Counted from the first letter of the stretch, positions 1-5,978 are shown. The stretch is 6,005 nucleotides of DNA from Dehalococcoidales bacterium (GCA_028718465.1 JAQULX010000195.1:1-6005), one strand, 5' to 3'. Notes: generated by a model not told the origin, from the letters alone. Translations and numbers: made by a program.

Positions 1-1070
1 TCTCGGTGGCTACTACCGGAGAGCTTACCATCAGCTTCTGGCTCAGTCCCAACGTTCAGAATATGGCCGGCTCCGACTACGTCCACTACCTGGGCAAAGG
101 CAGCAGCGGCAGCTATGAGTGGGCTTTCCGCGTCTATAATGCCGGCTATAGCGCCCGGCCCCAGTCCCTCTCCATCTACCACTGGAACCCGGGGGGAGGT
201 CTGGGAGCGGGATCGCGCTGGGACCATTCCAACATTCCCAATGGAAGCTGGGTCTATGTGACCGGACGCTTTGGCCGGGTGGATGGATGCTCCGATATCT
301 CTATCTTCGGCAACGGCCAACGGGCTGATACCGATACCTATTCCGGCTACAGCATCAAACCGAAAAACGGCAGCGCTCCCTTGAAGCTGGGCACGCGCAG
401 CAATGACTCTTACCTGAACGGACGGCTGGATGAGTTCCGGGTATCCTCCGTCGCCCGCCCGGATGCCTGGATTAAAGCCAGCTTTTATTCCGAAGGCAAT
501 CAGCTTATTACCTGTGGCGATGTAGAATCATCCGGTTCAACCATCAGTCCCCCTCCAGCCGCGGCACCACCTGCTGTCACTCCCATTAAGACTCTCACTC
601 CTGGCACCGGAGACTCCGCCTTCGGCCTGGGCAGCGGCAGCAGCACCTATGACCAGTTCGGCAGTGCCTTGCAGGCTATGCGCTTCCAGAATACCTGCGG
701 CAGCAGCACCCTCACCAAACTGGAACTGCTGGTCAATGACTCCACCCCCTCCGGCAGGGTCAGAATGGGTGTCTATGCCGATAATAACGGCAAGCCGGGA
801 AACCTGCTCCTGGATGCCGGTGAAGTCACTGTTTCCAATGGCTGGGTCTCTACCGGCAACCTTAATCTGCCGGTGGCTGACGGTCAGTATTACTGGCTGA
901 CCTATAACCTCCAGAACACCAACGGCGTCGCCTACCATAGCTCATATTCCACCGGATGTCACTACCGGGTCAACGACCATTCTTACGGGTCCTTACCCGC
1001 GACCTTCCCCGGCGGTGCACAGGTAAATAATAATGCCTATATCATACGCGCTGCCGTGCAGAATGACTGA
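1..1070 (+). CDS. LamG-like surface/secreted protein, C-terminal part (5' end outside window)
   Basis: The frame is open to the left edge. A GTG at base 6 is not a credible start because the text before it is in frame and reads as the middle of a beta-sandwich domain. Residues 1 to about 165, counted from base 6, resemble a LamG/concanavalin-A-like domain: ELTISFW near the start, GSWVYVTGRF in the middle, then PLKLGTRS and GRLDEFRVSSVAR. The following DAWIKASFYSEGNQLITCG resembles the end seen in DUF2341/LamG surface proteins. A Pro/Ala-rich linker (about residues 178-198) leads to a second, probably beta-rich domain (about 199-354) with YADNNGKPGNLL and GQYYWLTYNL, which I cannot name. No LPXTG, PEP-CTERM or membrane anchor is visible at the C-terminus, so any anchor or signal peptide must lie in the missing N-terminal part. 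It is probably extracellular and carbohydrate- or protein-binding; the ligand is unknown. The gene looks more GC-rich than the rest of the window. Family call is fairly sure, function is not. Confidence 0.8.
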   Translation, partial: SVATTGELTISFWLSPNVQNMAGSDYVHYLGKGSSGSYEWAFRVYNAGYSARPQSLSIYHWNPGGGLGAGSRWDHSNIPNGSWVYVTGRFGRVDGCSDISIFGNGQRADTDTYSGYSIKPKNGSAPLKLGTRSNDSYLNGRLDEFRVSSVARPDAWIKASFYSEGNQLITCGDVESSGSTISPPPAAAPPAVTPIKTLTPGTGDSAFGLGSGSSTYDQFGSALQAMRFQNTCGSSTLTKLELLVNDSTPSGRVRMGVYADNNGKPGNLLLDAGEVTVSNGWVSTGNLNLPVADGQYYWLTYNLQNTNGVAYHSSYSTGCHYRVNDHSYGSLPATFPGGAQVNNNAYIIRAAVQND

Positions 1071-1071
1071 T

Positions 1072-1113
1072 TTTCGACCGGCCGGAATTCGCTGACCCTG
1101 GCTTTCGACCGGC
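1072..1113. repeat. Short direct repeat (11 bp, two copies)
   Basis: The sequence TTTCGACCGGC occurs at 1072-1082 and again at 1103-1113, between the stop codon of the LamG-like gene and its terminator hairpin. The copies are 20 bases apart. They could be a decayed duplication or a protein-binding pair; nothing else in the window explains them. Confidence 0.5.
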
Positions 1114-1184
1114 AAATCGAATAGTTAAATACGGCATACTCTTTCAGTAGAGTATGCCGTATTTTTCAAATAATAATTCCGGCC
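1080..1184. repeat. 10-bp inverted repeat flanking the terminator
   Basis: GGCCGGAATT at 1080-1089 is the exact reverse complement of AATTCCGGCC at 1175-1184. The two arms bracket the terminator hairpin at 1127-1164 at unequal distances (37 and 10 bases). No transposase or target-site duplication is visible, so this may be an outer arm of a larger RNA structure or chance. Confidence 0.4.
1127..1166 (+). terminator. Rho-independent terminator, possibly bidirectional
   Basis: A perfect 16-bp stem (1127-1142 with 1149-1164) encloses a 6-base loop, TTCAGT. On the plus strand a run of five T (1162-1166) overlaps and follows the stem, so it should end transcription of the LamG-like gene 57 bases upstream. 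On the minus strand the stem ends in TTT followed by AA, a weaker tail that could also stop the converging 81-aa gene. Confidence 0.85.
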
Positions 1185-1207
1185 AAACGCTGAGCGAATC
1201 CGCCTGA

Positions 1208-1453
1208 TCAGAGCATATCGATAACCTTTAAAGCTACAACATATATGAATCCGACTAAAATGACGGCGCCTACTGTATTCAGCGCAGTCAAAGCTCTGGC
1301 ATTAAACCGGAATGACAGGGTAATAACCAGAAACGCGAGGGCGTCGATGATAAAATAGACCTCCAGCCTGGCTTGACCCAGGAAAGCCAGGATAATGTTA
1401 ATAACGCTAAAGGTCAGGGCTAATACAATAAAATATCTATTATATGATTTCAA
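1208..1453 (-). CDS. Small three-helix membrane protein, unknown function
   Basis: This 81-aa protein is not recognised. It is almost entirely hydrophobic, with three predicted membrane segments at about residues 7-25, 29-48 and 56-78, and short loops carrying Arg, Glu and Asp (QARLE at 27-31, RFNAR at 49-53). The start is TTG at 1453-1451. It overlaps the TGA stop of the upstream 245-aa gene by four bases (TTGA), and a GGAGA ribosome site lies at 1465-1461 with 7-base spacing. The overlap implies co-transcription and translational coupling with that gene, so the two products may act together in the membrane. Its 3' end faces the terminator hairpin at 1127-1166. The reading frame is well supported; no function can be assigned. 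Confidence 0.75.
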   Translation of the reverse strand: MKSYNRYFIVLALTFSVINIILAFLGQARLEVYFIIDALAFLVITLSFRFNARALTALNTVGAVILVGFIYVVALKVIDML

Positions 1454-2187
1454 AAAACTGTCTCCAGAGAGATCCGGTTTTTTCCTTTATGCAAGGTCTC
1501 TTCAACTATCCTCACGGGCTTCTCCAGCGCTTCACAGCATATTGCCGCCGCAATAGAGGCAGCCGGGCTGCCGATATACTGGTAATACAGTTTGTCCTTT
1601 TCATCATACCTGATTCCGGGTTCGCTGACCTCAATATTTATCAGGTAATCCTTTATTTTGACGCTGTCCACGTTAGCGATCTCCAGGACTCTAAAAACAT
1701 CCTTCAGGGCTGATTTAATTTCCCCGACTGTATTTCCCGGCCTGGTTTGCAGCAACTCAAGACTCAGATTTCCCGGAGTGGTAAGGGCTATCGCCGTTCC
1801 TTCAGCCCCCAGCGGGTATGTGTCTATCACATTCTGGCTCAGGATGGCTTTTATTTTTCTTACATCAGCGTCTCCATTTATCGGGACCAGGGCTTGAGAA
1901 TTCCCTCCGAGCATCTTCCGCGGATAATAAACTGCCTTACCTTTTATCCCTGACACTTCCAGAAACATGGTTGCACTTATTGTTCCCGTTTTCATGAATA
2001 GCCGAGCGCTCTCCAAAGAAATACCGGGTCTTGCATTTCCCAGGCCTATACTGGTAAATCCCAGAATCAAAGCCGATAGACCGACCGCAGAAAGAGGCAC
2101 TGAGTCTACAATATAATATGAATAAGGAGTGATCAGGAACCCCAGGAGAGTTAAAAGGATACCCATCAGCGTGTAAGTATTTAACAC
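1450..2187 (-). CDS. Membrane protein with two N-terminal helices and a cytosolic domain, unknown function
   Basis: I do not recognise this family. The frame is open back to a TTG at 2280 (276 aa). The chosen start is the GTG at 2187-2185 (245 aa) because a strong GGGAGGT site sits at 2200-2194 with 6-base spacing; the TTG has only a poor SD. With this start the protein opens directly with membrane segments at about residues 6-27 and 31-49, joined by a short turn. A soluble domain of about 195 residues follows. It has alternating beta/alpha character, including an AEGTAIALTTPG stretch and a C-terminal GSPAASIAAAICCEALEKPV segment that looks like an amphipathic or buried helix before a strand. 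Both termini are probably cytosolic. No catalytic motif is evident. The gene heads a two-gene unit with the 81-aa membrane protein and is transcribed away from the DUF1616 gene. Gene reality is solid; function is unknown. Confidence 0.8.
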   Translation of the reverse strand: MLNTYTLMGILLTLLGFLITPYSYYIVDSVPLSAVGLSALILGFTSIGLGNARPGISLESARLFMKTGTISATMFLEVSGIKGKAVYYPRKMLGGNSQALVPINGDADVRKIKAILSQNVIDTYPLGAEGTAIALTTPGNLSLELLQTRPGNTVGEIKSALKDVFRVLEIANVDSVKIKDYLINIEVSEPGIRYDEKDKLYYQYIGSPAASIAAAICCEALEKPVRIVEETLHKGKNRISLETVF

Positions 2188-2193
2188 CGCTCG

Positions 2194-2200
2194 ACCTCCC
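2194..2200 (-). promoter_or_regulatory. Strong ribosome binding site deciding the start at 2187
   Basis: On the minus strand GGGAGGT lies 6 bases before GTG at 2187. It argues against the longer TTG start at 2280, whose upstream sequence offers only a weak AGG. Confidence 0.75.
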
Positions 2201-2280
2201 GATCCGGATAACCGGGACTCAAAATAATTCACAATAAGCGTACTAATTCTATTATTCCCTCTCAGGCCTGTATAATACAA

Positions 2281-2296
2281 TGCCTGTTAACAGCAT
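2281..2296. other. Near-palindrome, candidate operator
   Basis: CTGTTAACAG (2284-2293) is a perfect 10-bp palindrome. With one extra C it extends to TGC-TGTTAACA-GCA (2281-2295). It lies in the noncoding stretch between the two divergent genes, inside the predicted leader of the minus-strand unit. It could be a repressor site, but no regulator gene is present here to pair it with. Confidence 0.3.
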
Positions 2297-2363
2297 CCGG
2301 AGTTAGGCAAAATCCATTACCTCTATCTGTCTGAAATACTTAGGAAATTACTAAAAAAATTAG

Positions 2364-2394
2364 ATTATACTTTAAGAAAATCCTGCGTTATCAG
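2364..2394 (-). promoter_or_regulatory. Candidate sigma-70-type promoter for the minus-strand membrane-protein pair
   Basis: On the minus strand a perfect TATAAT (2369-2364) is preceded, 19 bases upstream, by CTGATA (2394-2389), which matches TTGACA at four of six positions. The predicted transcript would start near 2357, leaving a leader of about 170 bases before GTG at 2187. The -10 is convincing; the -35 and its spacing are weak. On the plus strand the same AT-rich stretch gives TATACT (2366-2371), but no -35 was found for the divergent DUF1616 gene. Confidence 0.45.
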
Positions 2395-2451
2395 GCGTCT
2401 CCGGCGAAAATCTTTCATTTATATTCTTATCCGGAATAGAGGCGTGAAATC

Positions 2452-2457
2452 GAGGTG
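2452..2457 (+). promoter_or_regulatory. Ribosome binding site deciding the TTG start of the DUF1616 gene
   Basis: GAGGTG lies 5 bases before TTG at 2463. It supports TTG over the first ATG, which is codon 11 and falls inside the first hydrophobic stretch. Confidence 0.65.
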
Positions 2458-2462
2458 CCCGG

Positions 2463-3380
2463 TTGAAAATAAAAATTTTAAATCTGCCGATCATGATCAA
2501 TATTGTCTCGGTATTGCTGATCCTGGCTATATTCCTTATTCCCTCCTATGCTGCGCGCATCATTCTGGGACTTCCTTTCCTCTTGTTTTTACCGGGTTAT
2601 GCCCTGCTGTCCTTACTGTTCGTTAACCGGAAAGGGAGATCTGTTATAGAGTTGATTGCCCTCAGCATTGCTATGAGCATCGCTATCTGCGGGCTGATTG
2701 GGCTCGGACTGAACTACACTTCCTGGGGAATAAAACTGGAGCCGGTACTTTATTCCGTAGCTGCCTTTACCCTGGTGACATCCGCTGCTGCGTCAATCAG
2801 GGGGGCTTTATCATCGAAGCCGGAGAAACTGATTTTAGAATATAATATAAAATTCTCCGCCTGGCAGATCAGCGGGGCCGGGAAATCGGTGTTTATTATT
2901 TTAATCGTGTCTATACTCGGCGCACTGGGCGTCCTGGGTTATATTGTTTCAACACCCCGGACCGGCGAGGCTTTTACCGAGTTCTATGTTCTGGGATTGA
3001 ACGGCCAGGCCCGGAACTATCCTTCCGAGTTTATTATTGAAAACAGCAGAGTCACCGGTGTCAGGTATTCGCAAGAACCCTCTGAGACAGCCGGAGAATG
3101 GGGCCGGGTTACTCTGGGGATAGTGAACCATGAGCAGCAGACAGAAACCTACTTCGTACGGATCATGATCGACCAGGTACCGGTCAGTATTAATTACGCC
3201 GGTTCAGTAGTCGATCGACTGGGACCGATCGAGCTTCAGCAGGGCGAAAGGTGGGAACAGGAAACAGGATTTGCCCCTCTGCGCCCCGGCGATCGACAAA
3301 ATGTGGAGTTCGTCCTGCAAAAGGGGGATGCAGACGCTGTCGATAAGCTGAATCTCTGGTGCAATGTCAGGGAACGGTAA
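2463..3380 (+). CDS. DUF1616-family integral membrane protein
   Basis: This 305-aa protein matches the DUF1616 pattern as I know it: a hydrophobic N-terminal half with an FLPGY motif (residues 42-46), a conserved ALSIAMSIAICGLIGLGLNY helix and WGI (88-90), then a soluble part with FTEFYVLG (171-178), YP (186-187) and GIVNHE (about 224-229). Predicted membrane segments are at about 13-28, 33-54, 62-84, 92-112 and 142-162. A basic/polar loop at 113-141 separates the last two. The C-terminal domain (163-305) is probably a beta-sandwich outside the cytoplasm, with Tyr-rich strands. Length is normal for the family. Biochemical function is unknown; such genes occur mainly in archaea and some bacteria, often near cell-surface genes. 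The start is TTG with a good ribosome site. Its last 14 bases overlap the 3' end of the WbqC gene on the other strand, with no terminator between them. Confidence 0.85.
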   Translation: MKIKILNLPIMINIVSVLLILAIFLIPSYAARIILGLPFLLFLPGYALLSLLFVNRKGRSVIELIALSIAMSIAICGLIGLGLNYTSWGIKLEPVLYSVAAFTLVTSAAASIRGALSSKPEKLILEYNIKFSAWQISGAGKSVFIILIVSILGALGVLGYIVSTPRTGEAFTEFYVLGLNGQARNYPSEFIIENSRVTGVRYSQEPSETAGEWGRVTLGIVNHEQQTETYFVRIMIDQVPVSINYAGSVVDRLGPIELQQGERWEQETGFAPLRPGDRQNVEFVLQKGDADAVDKLNLWCNVRER

Positions 3381-4092
3381 GAGGCTCCTTTTCGATGCTT
3401 CCCGCAGCCCTGATTATCTGGCCGGACGCAGGTCCCGTATTGAATAAAAGGTCTATCGCGGAGAGTTCCGGCTCAAAACCAGAGTAGCGCTGCTTGTATA
3501 CAGGGTGCTGGAACCCGGCAAATTTGAGGTCTATGTTGTTTTGTTTGAACCTTCCGGTATCCAGATATCCTTTCCCGCTGGGACCGGACAGATAGCTCCC
3601 GGCCTCGACTTTTCTAAGGATTTCGATTATCAGGTCCGTCCCCTTCAACTCAGGGTCCAGCCCCAGATCGCTGGCCATGATTACCTCGACATTGATATCA
3701 AAGGCTTCCAGAAGATGATAGATGATCTTCATATTCAACTGCCACAGAAACCGGAAGTCCTCTTTATAAATATCGTTAAAAAAAGACTCATAAAGGTGAA
3801 AGTAATCAGTCTTAAGGTAATTGTGGCGAATACACCGCCAGTGGTCTTTTCTCCAGATGCGCTCCGTGGGTAGTTCAACCTCGTTGATTTTCGACATGGC
3901 GAACACCTTGCTTATCGGGATCGTCAGATAAGAACTGCCGGTACTGACCCTGATCTTGTTACGGTGGGTTATGCCCCGTTTAATGTATTGAACGGTATCC
4001 ATCACCACCAGGCAGTCTGTCTGGCTGATTTTACTGAACAGCCCTATCCAGGGAATATAATTAGGCTGATGTAAAGTCACCATATTCCTCAT
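3367..4092 (-). CDS. WbqC-family protein
   Basis: The product (241 aa) has the hallmarks of the WbqC-like family: HQPNYIPWIGLFSKI at residues 8-22, then D26, the MDTVQY stretch with D32 and Q35, HRNKI (43-47) and YLTIPI (55-60). A C-terminal YKQRYSGFEPELSAIDLLFN segment is also typical. The family occurs in O-antigen and other surface-polysaccharide clusters, and its reaction is not established; the protein appears cytosolic. The frame is open to a TTG at 4137, but ATG at 4092 is chosen because it puts the HQP motif at its usual place close to the N-terminus and follows an AAAGGAG site at 4111-4105. That site overlaps the TAA stop of the aminotransferase gene. The 12-base spacing is long, so ATG at 4083 (238 aa) is possible. 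Last gene of the three-gene operon; its 3' end overlaps the convergent DUF1616 gene. Confidence 0.88.
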   Translation of the reverse strand: MRNMVTLHQPNYIPWIGLFSKISQTDCLVVMDTVQYIKRGITHRNKIRVSTGSSYLTIPISKVFAMSKINEVELPTERIWRKDHWRCIRHNYLKTDYFHLYESFFNDIYKEDFRFLWQLNMKIIYHLLEAFDINVEVIMASDLGLDPELKGTDLIIEILRKVEAGSYLSGPSGKGYLDTGRFKQNNIDLKFAGFQHPVYKQRYSGFEPELSAIDLLFNTGPASGQIIRAAGSIEKEPLTVP

Positions 4093-4104
4093 CGATACTC
4101 TGTT

Positions 4105-4111
4105 CTCCTTT
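4105..4111 (-). promoter_or_regulatory. Ribosome binding site overlapping the upstream stop codon
   Basis: On the minus strand the text reads TAAAGGAG: the TAA stop of the aminotransferase gene (4112-4110) shares its last two bases with AAAGGAG (4111-4105). This arrangement suggests translational coupling of the WbqC gene to the aminotransferase gene. Confidence 0.6.
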
Positions 4112-5252
4112 ACGTCATTACCGGGCTGGCCCGACAACCGGGTAGTACCGCTTTCATCGATTCAAGGACATAGTCCACTTCATTATCGGTCATTTGAGAA
4201 AACATGGGCAGGCAGCAGGTCCTCTTCAGTACAATCTCGGCTACCGGGAACATGCCTTCACTAAACCCAAAAATCCGCTGGTAAACCGGCTGGAGGTGAC
4301 ATGGAGGGTCATAGATCGACCCAATGCCTATACCACGTTCGCGCTGCATCTTTTCGACGAAGCGCTGTTTATCGTAGACCGCTGAAAGGAATACCGGATA
4401 TTTATAATAAGAGTGACGGATATTATCGGGGACCTGGAGCAATTGGACTCCTTCCAGACCGGCCAGGCCTTCTGCATACCTTTGAGCGATTTCCTGTCTC
4501 CGTTTGAGATTGGATTCCAGGGCTTGCAACTGATAATAGCCTAATGAGGCGCTTATTTCATCCATGAGCCAGTCATAGCCCAGGTTTATAATATGGTGCA
4601 GTCCTTTGCCGACTCCATGGTGCCGCAAACTGACGGCGAACTCGGCTAGCCGGTCATTATTGGTAGTGATCATTCCGCCGGTGCAGGTAGTCATGACTTT
4701 GGTAGGATAAAAAGAAAAACAACCCGCATCGCCGAAACTGCCTGCTTTCTGTCCGTTCAAGGTAGCACCGTGAGCATGGGCAACATCTTCCAGCAGAAAA
4801 AGGCCCCTGGACCGGCAAATCTCGCGGATTTCAAAAATATCAGAACAGGGCATCCCGCCAAGGTGGACCACGATGACGCCCCTGGTCCTGGGAGTGATCC
4901 GCCTGGTGATTTCAGCCGGGTCCAGACACAAATTGTCGGCTTTAATATCCGCCAGCACCGGCAGACCTCCATTGTAGATCACCGGGTTGCTGGTCGCTAT
5001 GAAGGTATTGGTGGGTACTATCACCTCTTTACCCGATACAATGAAATAACGCAGAACAATATCCAGCGCCGCCGTGCAGGAACTGACGGCAACGGCGTAT
5101 TTGACCCCACAGTATTCCTTGAAGGCGTTTTCGAATTTCTCGGTGAAAGGTCCAAGTATCAGCCTGCCGCTTTTTAAAATGGAGTTGATATCACCTGATA
5201 TCGCTGCGATGTCAGCATCGCTAAAATAGGGCCTGGTTGAAGGAACCTCCAT
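4110..5252 (-). CDS. DegT/DnrJ/EryC1/StrS-family PLP-dependent aminotransferase
   Basis: This fold-type I enzyme (380 aa) of the sugar aminotransferase family would transfer an amino group, usually from glutamate, to a keto-sugar nucleotide in the cytosol. Motifs run in family order: LGPFTEKFE (33-41), the phosphate-binding SSCTAAL (57-63), VPTNTFIAT (79-87), EDVAHAHGA (155-163) with D156 for the PLP ring nitrogen, and FSFYPTK (179-185) with the Schiff-base lysine K185. LPMFSQMTDNEVDYV near the C-terminus is also typical. Two positions vary: H159 where Gln is common, and CTGG after the lysine where GEGG is common. Neither removes a catalytic residue. ATG at 5252 is chosen because AGGAGGT lies 7 bases upstream; ATG at 5276 would place this site inside the coding region. 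The PIG-L gene ends 47 bases upstream and WbqC follows with a coupled start. The exact sugar cannot be read from sequence, and some family members are dehydratases or regulators. Confidence 0.93.
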   Translation of the reverse strand: MEVPSTRPYFSDADIAAISGDINSILKSGRLILGPFTEKFENAFKEYCGVKYAVAVSSCTAALDIVLRYFIVSGKEVIVPTNTFIATSNPVIYNGGLPVLADIKADNLCLDPAEITRRITPRTRGVIVVHLGGMPCSDIFEIREICRSRGLFLLEDVAHAHGATLNGQKAGSFGDAGCFSFYPTKVMTTCTGGMITTNNDRLAEFAVSLRHHGVGKGLHHIINLGYDWLMDEISASLGYYQLQALESNLKRRQEIAQRYAEGLAGLEGVQLLQVPDNIRHSYYKYPVFLSAVYDKQRFVEKMQRERGIGIGSIYDPPCHLQPVYQRIFGFSEGMFPVAEIVLKRTCCLPMFSQMTDNEVDYVLESMKAVLPGCRASPVMT

Positions 5253-5259
5253 ATCAAGA

Positions 5260-5266
5260 ACCTCCT
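5260..5266 (-). promoter_or_regulatory. Consensus ribosome binding site deciding the aminotransferase start
   Basis: On the minus strand AGGAGGT sits 7 bases before ATG at 5252. It favours the 380-aa protein over the 388-aa version starting at 5276. Confidence 0.75.
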
Positions 5267-5299
5267 CTAATATCATTAACCGGCAGCCGGATTCCTGAC

Positions 5300-5926
5300 C
5301 TAATACAGCAGTCTCTTCAGCTCAAAAGCCTCAGCGCAGGGAATATCCAGTTGCGCCCCCCTGATGCAGGCCAGCGACCGGAGAAAGGCCTCATCCATAT
5401 AGCTCCGGTGGCCCTGTGATTTATATTCTTTGAGGGCCTGTATCTTCCTGACGATATGTTTATCATCCAGTCTGACGAACACATCTGTGGTAAAAGTCAG
5501 GTTATTCCAGGGATGCTCATAACCCCAGACAGAAGCCCCTTTCCGAAACGCCCGTAAAGCTTCCCAGTAAATTGTTCCATGGTCCTGATGCATATCATTC
5601 GAGGACGGTATCAGGACCAGGTCAGGTTTAATCTGCTGCCTGAGCTTAATCATGTCCTCAAGTATTTCCTGTCGGTGACTGGAGAATGTCCGTACCTGGT
5701 AATTAAGCATAAATACCCTTTCAGAAGGGATACCCATTATCCGGATTGAATTCAGGCATTCCGTTTTCAGAATGTCCCTGGGGAAACCGGCAGGTACCGA
5801 TTCCTCACAGGCGGAAAAGACCACCCAGAAGATCTGCTTACCTTCATCGGAAAACCTGGCTATGGAGCCTCCGGCGCCCAGCTCAGCGTCATCGGTGTGA
5901 GGGCTCAATACCAATATTCTTTCCAT
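5300..5926 (-). CDS. PIG-L/LmbE-family deacetylase
   Basis: The product (208 aa) belongs to the PIG-L (LmbE-like) family of metal-dependent, usually zinc, N-deacetylases acting on GlcNAc-type sugars and related amides. The N-terminal metal motif is SPHTDDAELGAGG (8-20), where most members have PHPDD: H10, D12 and D13 are kept and Pro is replaced by Thr at 11. The second motif is MHQDHGTI, with H113, D115 and H116. LVLIPSSND before it and a C-terminal ALKEYKSQ stretch also fit the family. No signal peptide or membrane segment is seen, so it is probably cytosolic. ATG at 5926 is preferred over ATG at 5947: GGGAG lies 6 bases upstream of it, and the upstream ATG would lie almost at the -10 box. 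It is the first gene of the operon with the aminotransferase and WbqC genes, so it may deacetylate a sugar nucleotide or glycan precursor. The substrate is inferred from context only. Confidence 0.9.
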   Translation of the reverse strand: MERILVLSPHTDDAELGAGGSIARFSDEGKQIFWVVFSACEESVPAGFPRDILKTECLNSIRIMGIPSERVFMLNYQVRTFSSHRQEILEDMIKLRQQIKPDLVLIPSSNDMHQDHGTIYWEALRAFRKGASVWGYEHPWNNLTFTTDVFVRLDDKHIVRKIQALKEYKSQGHRSYMDEAFLRSLACIRGAQLDIPCAEAFELKRLLY

Positions 5927-5932
5927 CTGCTG

Positions 5933-5937
5933 CTCCC
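5933..5937 (-). promoter_or_regulatory. Ribosome binding site deciding the PIG-L start
   Basis: On the minus strand GGGAG lies 6 bases before ATG at 5926, favouring this start over the in-frame ATG at 5947. Confidence 0.65.
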
Positions 5938-5948
5938 GTATAATCATA

Positions 5949-5978
5949 ATTATATCCGGCTTTTATAGTTTTTAAGAA
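5949..5978 (-). promoter_or_regulatory. Candidate promoter of the PIG-L / DegT / WbqC operon
   Basis: On the minus strand a perfect TATAAT (5954-5949) lies upstream of the PIG-L gene. The predicted transcript start is near 5942, giving a leader of roughly 16 bases that holds the GGGAG site. The -35 region is poor: the best candidate, TTCTTA (about 5978-5973, 18-base spacing), matches three of six positions, so recognition may need an activator. The bases from here to the window edge show no gene. Confidence 0.45.

Noticed and set aside
537..938. Open frame of 133 codons on the minus strand opposite the LamG-like gene
   Set aside because: It lies wholly inside a well-supported coding region, is Gly/Ala-rich low complexity and has no recognisable domain.
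1444..1953. Three plus-strand open frames opposite the 245-aa membrane protein gene
   Set aside because: They overlap each other and the real gene; the minus frame has the ribosome site, membrane helices and coupled neighbour.
2490..2499. Palindrome GATCATGATC, repeated at about 3162-3171
   Set aside because: Both copies lie inside the DUF1616 gene in the same codon phase (ATC ATG ATC), so they are explained by coding and chance.
3160..3300. Four GATCGA hexamers within about 140 bases
   Set aside because: They are not evenly spaced and mostly encode Ile-Asp or Asp-Arg codons; no repeat unit extends beyond six bases.
3505..3873. Open frame of 122 codons on the plus strand opposite WbqC
   Set aside because: It is antisense to a gene with clear family motifs, and the translated sequence resembles nothing known.
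4770..5177. Open frame of 135 codons on the plus strand opposite the aminotransferase
   Set aside because: It is the complement of conserved PLP-enzyme motifs, and its protein is polar with no domain.
5280..5299. Small CCGG-CTG-CCGG hairpin between the PIG-L and aminotransferase genes
   Set aside because: The stem is only about four base pairs and no T-run follows, so it is not a terminator and does not split the operon.
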